A model generated the notes under the pieces. It saw nothing but the letters and a program-made list of their open reading frames with translations. It did no database searches and had not been told where the DNA came from. Positions 61,707 to 64,000 of a stretch of DNA of 64,000 bases are shown piece by piece; positions within the stretch are counted from its first letter, which is position 1, and every line of letters starts with the position of its first letter. Made by a program: the position numbers and the translations under genes. This DNA is from Clostridia bacterium (lineage in GTDB: Bacteria; Bacillota; Clostridia; Oscillospirales; Acutalibacteraceae), in the NCBI GenBank assembly GCA_017521365.1, contig JAFXCT010000021.1, positions 43,280-107,279 on the forward strand, given 5' to 3'.

Positions 61707-62705
61707 TTGAAATTCTCAATAATTTTACCGGTATATAATGTTGAAAAATTCTTAGCTAAGTGTCTTGACTCTGTCATCAATCAGGATTTTGATGATTATG
61801 AAATAATTGCAGTTAATGACGGTTCGACTGACTCATCTCCACAAATACTCAATGAGTATTTATTAAAATCCGATAAGCTTAAGATTATCAATCAAAAGAA
61901 TAAAGGCTTGGGCGGTGCTCGCAATACTGCTATCGAAAATGCCTGTGGTGATTTTCTTGTATTCGTTGACAGTGATGATTTTATCACTGAAAATATGCTT
62001 TCAGTTTTATCTACATATTTTGATAACCATAATTTGGATATTCTTTCTTTTGATTTAAAGACAGTTTTTGCTGATGAATTTATTGATAACATATCTATGG
62101 ACTCGGATACAGAGTTCGTTTTGCTTGATGCAAAAGATTTTTTAATTGCTGAACCTACAGCTTGCGCTAAAGCCTATCGCCGGAGTTTGTATGTTGATAA
62201 CGACATAAGATTTCCAGAGCGCTTGTGGTATGAAGATCTTGCAACAGTTTATCGTCTTATTCCGTTTGTCAACAAGATTGGCTATATAAAAAAGTCCCTT
62301 TACTACTATGTTCAGCAGCCTGACAGTATTACTCACAGCGCTAACACTACGAGAATGATGGAAATTATTACTGCATTTGATACTGTTCAATCATTTTTTA
62401 AAGAAATCGGATGTTTTGAAGAGTATTATTCTGAGCTTGAGTGGCTTTGCGTAAAGCATGTGTTGTATTATTCTGCTCACAGATTTCTTACTAAAGGCTT
62501 TTATTATAAACAAATGAAAGAACTATATGATTTTGTTTGTAATAATTTCCCGAATTTTAAACGCAATAAATATGTTATAGAAAACAAAAACTCAATTTAC
62601 TGTATGGATTTGATATTAAATAAAAAGTTTTTCGCTTTTTATTTCAAAGAATGTTTGAAACCAAAACTATACAACGTATTTAAACGCGTTTTGCCCCAAA
62701 AATAA
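61707..62705 (+). CDS. Glycosyltransferase, GT2 family (second)
   Basis: A 332-residue GT2 enzyme with SIILPVYNVEKFLAKCLDSVI, AVNDGSTDSSP and FVDSDDF. The start is a TTG at 61707 preceded by TTGGAGGTG. The C-terminal half (from about 120) is variable and probably sets the acceptor specificity. The gene is AT-rich, like the others in this segment, consistent with a horizontally acquired polysaccharide locus. Confidence 0.87.
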   Translation: MKFSIILPVYNVEKFLAKCLDSVINQDFDDYEIIAVNDGSTDSSPQILNEYLLKSDKLKIINQKNKGLGGARNTAIENACGDFLVFVDSDDFITENMLSVLSTYFDNHNLDILSFDLKTVFADEFIDNISMDSDTEFVLLDAKDFLIAEPTACAKAYRRSLYVDNDIRFPERLWYEDLATVYRLIPFVNKIGYIKKSLYYYVQQPDSITHSANTTRMMEIITAFDTVQSFFKEIGCFEEYYSELEWLCVKHVLYYSAHRFLTKGFYYKQMKELYDFVCNNFPNFKRNKYVIENKNSIYCMDLILNKKFFAFYFKECLKPKLYNVFKRVLPQK

Positions 62706-62722
62706 ATTAAAGGGTTATCTGT

Positions 62723-63826
62723 ATGAGTTTTATCGAAAGAATAAAATTATTTATTTTAAAAATTCCTATAATAAAAAATATTTATTCACGGCTTGCTTGG
62801 TATAAAGGCAGGTCGATTTGCCGTAGCAAACTATATAAAGATATATTTGACTATAAAACTTCTCAGAGCAATCCTGTTTTTTTGATTTTTACCCCCGAGC
62901 ACCATAATCTCGGTGACCACGCCATTGCTTATTCAGAAAAGAAACTTTTAGAAGAAATGAAACTTCCTTTTTATGAGGTTACAAATAAGCAATTGGAAAT
63001 ACTTGATTATTACAAACTAATGTCCGTATTTGACGGATCAATGATTTTGGTAACCGGTGGCGGTAATCTTGGTTCACTTTGGACTTGGATTGAGAATATT
63101 AACAGAGAAATAGTTAAAAATAATCCAAATTCCTTAATTGTAGTTTTACCTAATTCTATATTTTACGGCGATACTGAAGAAGACTTAGTTTACCTTGAAG
63201 AATCAAAAGAGATTTATAATGGACATAAACGGTTGTTTTTTTATGCTCGTGAAAAAATATCGTATTCTTTTATGAATGAGCATTATAACAACGTTAAACT
63301 GATTCCTGATATGGTGTTAAAGCTCAGATATTCAAGCGGTGCCGACAGAAATGGATGTGTGCTTTGCCTAAGAGATGATTGTGAAGCTACATTGTCTCAA
63401 GACAGCAAAGATACTATCAAAAATATTGCCGATGAAATATTTGAAAATAACGTAATATATTTCGATACTGTTGTTGACTATTCTGTTTCAGTTGATAACC
63501 GAAGAACTGAGCTTCTAAAAATGCTTTATACCTTTACTTCTGCCGAGTTGATTATTACGGACCGTTTACACGGTATGATATTTGCCGCTATTACAGGAAC
63601 GAATTGCATTGTTCTTGACAGCAAAAGCCCGAAATTGCGTGGTTGTTACGAGTGGATAAAACATCTTGATTATATCAGATTTGTTGACGATGTTTGTCAA
63701 ATAGAAAGCATTTACCGTTCAATTCCGCATCGGTCTAATTATTACGACAATTCGCAATTACTTAAATATTTCGAAGTACTTAAGAAAGATATTTTAAATT
63801 ATTATAATGAATTTTATTGTTTATAA
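62723..63826 (+). CDS. Polysaccharide pyruvyl transferase family protein
   Basis: A 367-residue protein with the family start region FLIFTPEHHNLGDHAIAY, the nucleotide-fold-like VTGGGNLGSLW and the late ELIITDRLHGMIFAAITGT, which is highly conserved in pyruvyltransferases (CsaB/WcaK/EpsO type). It would add a pyruvate ketal to a sugar of the exopolysaccharide or wall polymer, or in some relatives act as a glycosyltransferase. It ends the polysaccharide cluster, 24 bases before the insertion-sequence end. Confidence 0.87.
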   Translation: MSFIERIKLFILKIPIIKNIYSRLAWYKGRSICRSKLYKDIFDYKTSQSNPVFLIFTPEHHNLGDHAIAYSEKKLLEEMKLPFYEVTNKQLEILDYYKLMSVFDGSMILVTGGGNLGSLWTWIENINREIVKNNPNSLIVVLPNSIFYGDTEEDLVYLEESKEIYNGHKRLFFYAREKISYSFMNEHYNNVKLIPDMVLKLRYSSGADRNGCVLCLRDDCEATLSQDSKDTIKNIADEIFENNVIYFDTVVDYSVSVDNRRTELLKMLYTFTSAELIITDRLHGMIFAAITGTNCIVLDSKSPKLRGCYEWIKHLDYIRFVDDVCQIESIYRSIPHRSNYYDNSQLLKYFEVLKKDILNYYNEFYCL

Positions 63827-63850
63827 GATATGACCCCTTCTGTTTAATAT

Positions 63851-64000
63851 TGAACTGCCCCAAATTGTGCGTACAGTACAAAAAGCCCCCTAAGGCAGAA
63901 ATATTTAATTAAGCGGTAAACTGACTTCGTTTTTCAAGCGGAGTCAGTTTTGTTTTAAGTTGAATTCGTTGATTGTTGTAGAAATAGATATATTGATCTA
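63851..64000 (-). mobile_element. IS3-family insertion sequence, partial (continues beyond window)
   Basis: The right-hand 150 bases of an insertion sequence: a probable terminal end beginning TGAACTGCCCC at 63851, and the end of a transposase gene on the minus strand. The other end is outside the window, so the element boundaries are inferred. Confidence 0.6.
63909..64000 (-). CDS. IS3-family transposase, C-terminal fragment (5' end outside window)
   Basis: On the minus strand, 29 codons and a TAA stop (63909-63911) are readable. The residues YIYFYNNQRIQLKTKLTPLE near the end match the highly conserved C-terminal signature of IS3-family (IS150-type) OrfB transposases, which normally read YI-x-YYN-x-RI. 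The catalytic DDE residues lie beyond the window. It is too short to appear in ordinary ORF lists. Confidence 0.8.
   Translation of the reverse strand, partial: DQYIYFYNNQRIQLKTKLTPLEKRSQFTA

Noticed and set aside
1-64000. CRISPR arrays, tRNA and rRNA genes
   Set aside because: No regularly spaced direct repeats, no tRNA-like cloverleaf ends and no rRNA-like stretch were seen while reading the intergenic regions.

Overview
The window is a chromosomal segment of an endospore-forming, low-to-moderate GC Firmicute. The evidence is a PolC-type DNA polymerase, RemA, the stp-prkC-rsgA module, scpAB, cdaA-cdaR and two sporulation markers: gerW and a 28-codon spoVM gene. Gene content (two GPH sugar transporters, a corrinoid methyltransferase cluster, iron-sulfur flavoproteins, iron-dependent alcohol dehydrogenase) suggests an anaerobic gut clostridium, probably of the Oscillospirales/Ruminococcaceae type. 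That placement is an inference and no rRNA gene is present to confirm it.

Layout. 1-899 is the 3' end of polC. 901-1179 is a 279-bp element bounded by 20-bp inverted repeats, resembling a MITE. 1197-4670 is a three-gene operon (acyltransferase-like HxxxDG protein, zinc-ribbon membrane protein, M20 peptidase) ending in a terminator. 4830-7343 holds a Nudix hydrolase, a small membrane transporter and an alcohol dehydrogenase. 7491-13235 holds cdaA-cdaR (cyclic di-AMP synthesis), a lipoprotein and a two-component system. 13268-20712 holds a DUF1385 protein, prmC, an M50 protease, scpA-scpB, a DUF2953 protein, gerW, a D,D-carboxypeptidase, a pseudouridine synthase and a small unknown gene. 20788-33762 is the conserved block yicC-remA-gmk-rpoZ-priA-def-fmt-Zn peptidase-rsmB-rlmN-stp-prkC-rsgA-spoVM.

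33897-35456 encodes a secreted alpha/beta-hydrolase-like protein with a Cys in the nucleophile elbow. 35557-53679 is an accessory catabolic region bracketed by two GPH transporters. It contains (a) a plus-strand operon of GPH transporter, SGNH hydrolase, HAD phosphatase, UroD-type methyltransferase, corrinoid protein, second UroD-type methyltransferase and RACo-like activase; (b) a minus-strand pair of beta-propeller/alpha-barrel protein and MFS transporter; (c) a two-domain iron-sulfur flavoprotein; (d) a minus-strand ribulose-phosphate-epimerase-like protein and ribokinase; (e) a plus-strand FAD oxidoreductase with a 2Fe-2S NAD(P)H reductase; (f) the second GPH transporter. Convergent units are separated by hairpin terminators and divergent ones share promoter regions. 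The most interesting reading is import of a methylated, probably glycosylated, compound followed by corrinoid-dependent demethylation and sugar/redox processing; the substrate cannot be read from sequence.

53751-55769 is an EF-G/TetM-like GTPase, 55918-56778 a secreted beta-propeller protein, and 56848-59679 the TrkA-TrkH potassium uptake pair. 59704-63826 is a surface-polysaccharide cluster (three glycosyltransferases and a pyruvyltransferase-family protein), AT-rich in its later part, and the window ends inside an IS3-family insertion sequence on the minus strand.
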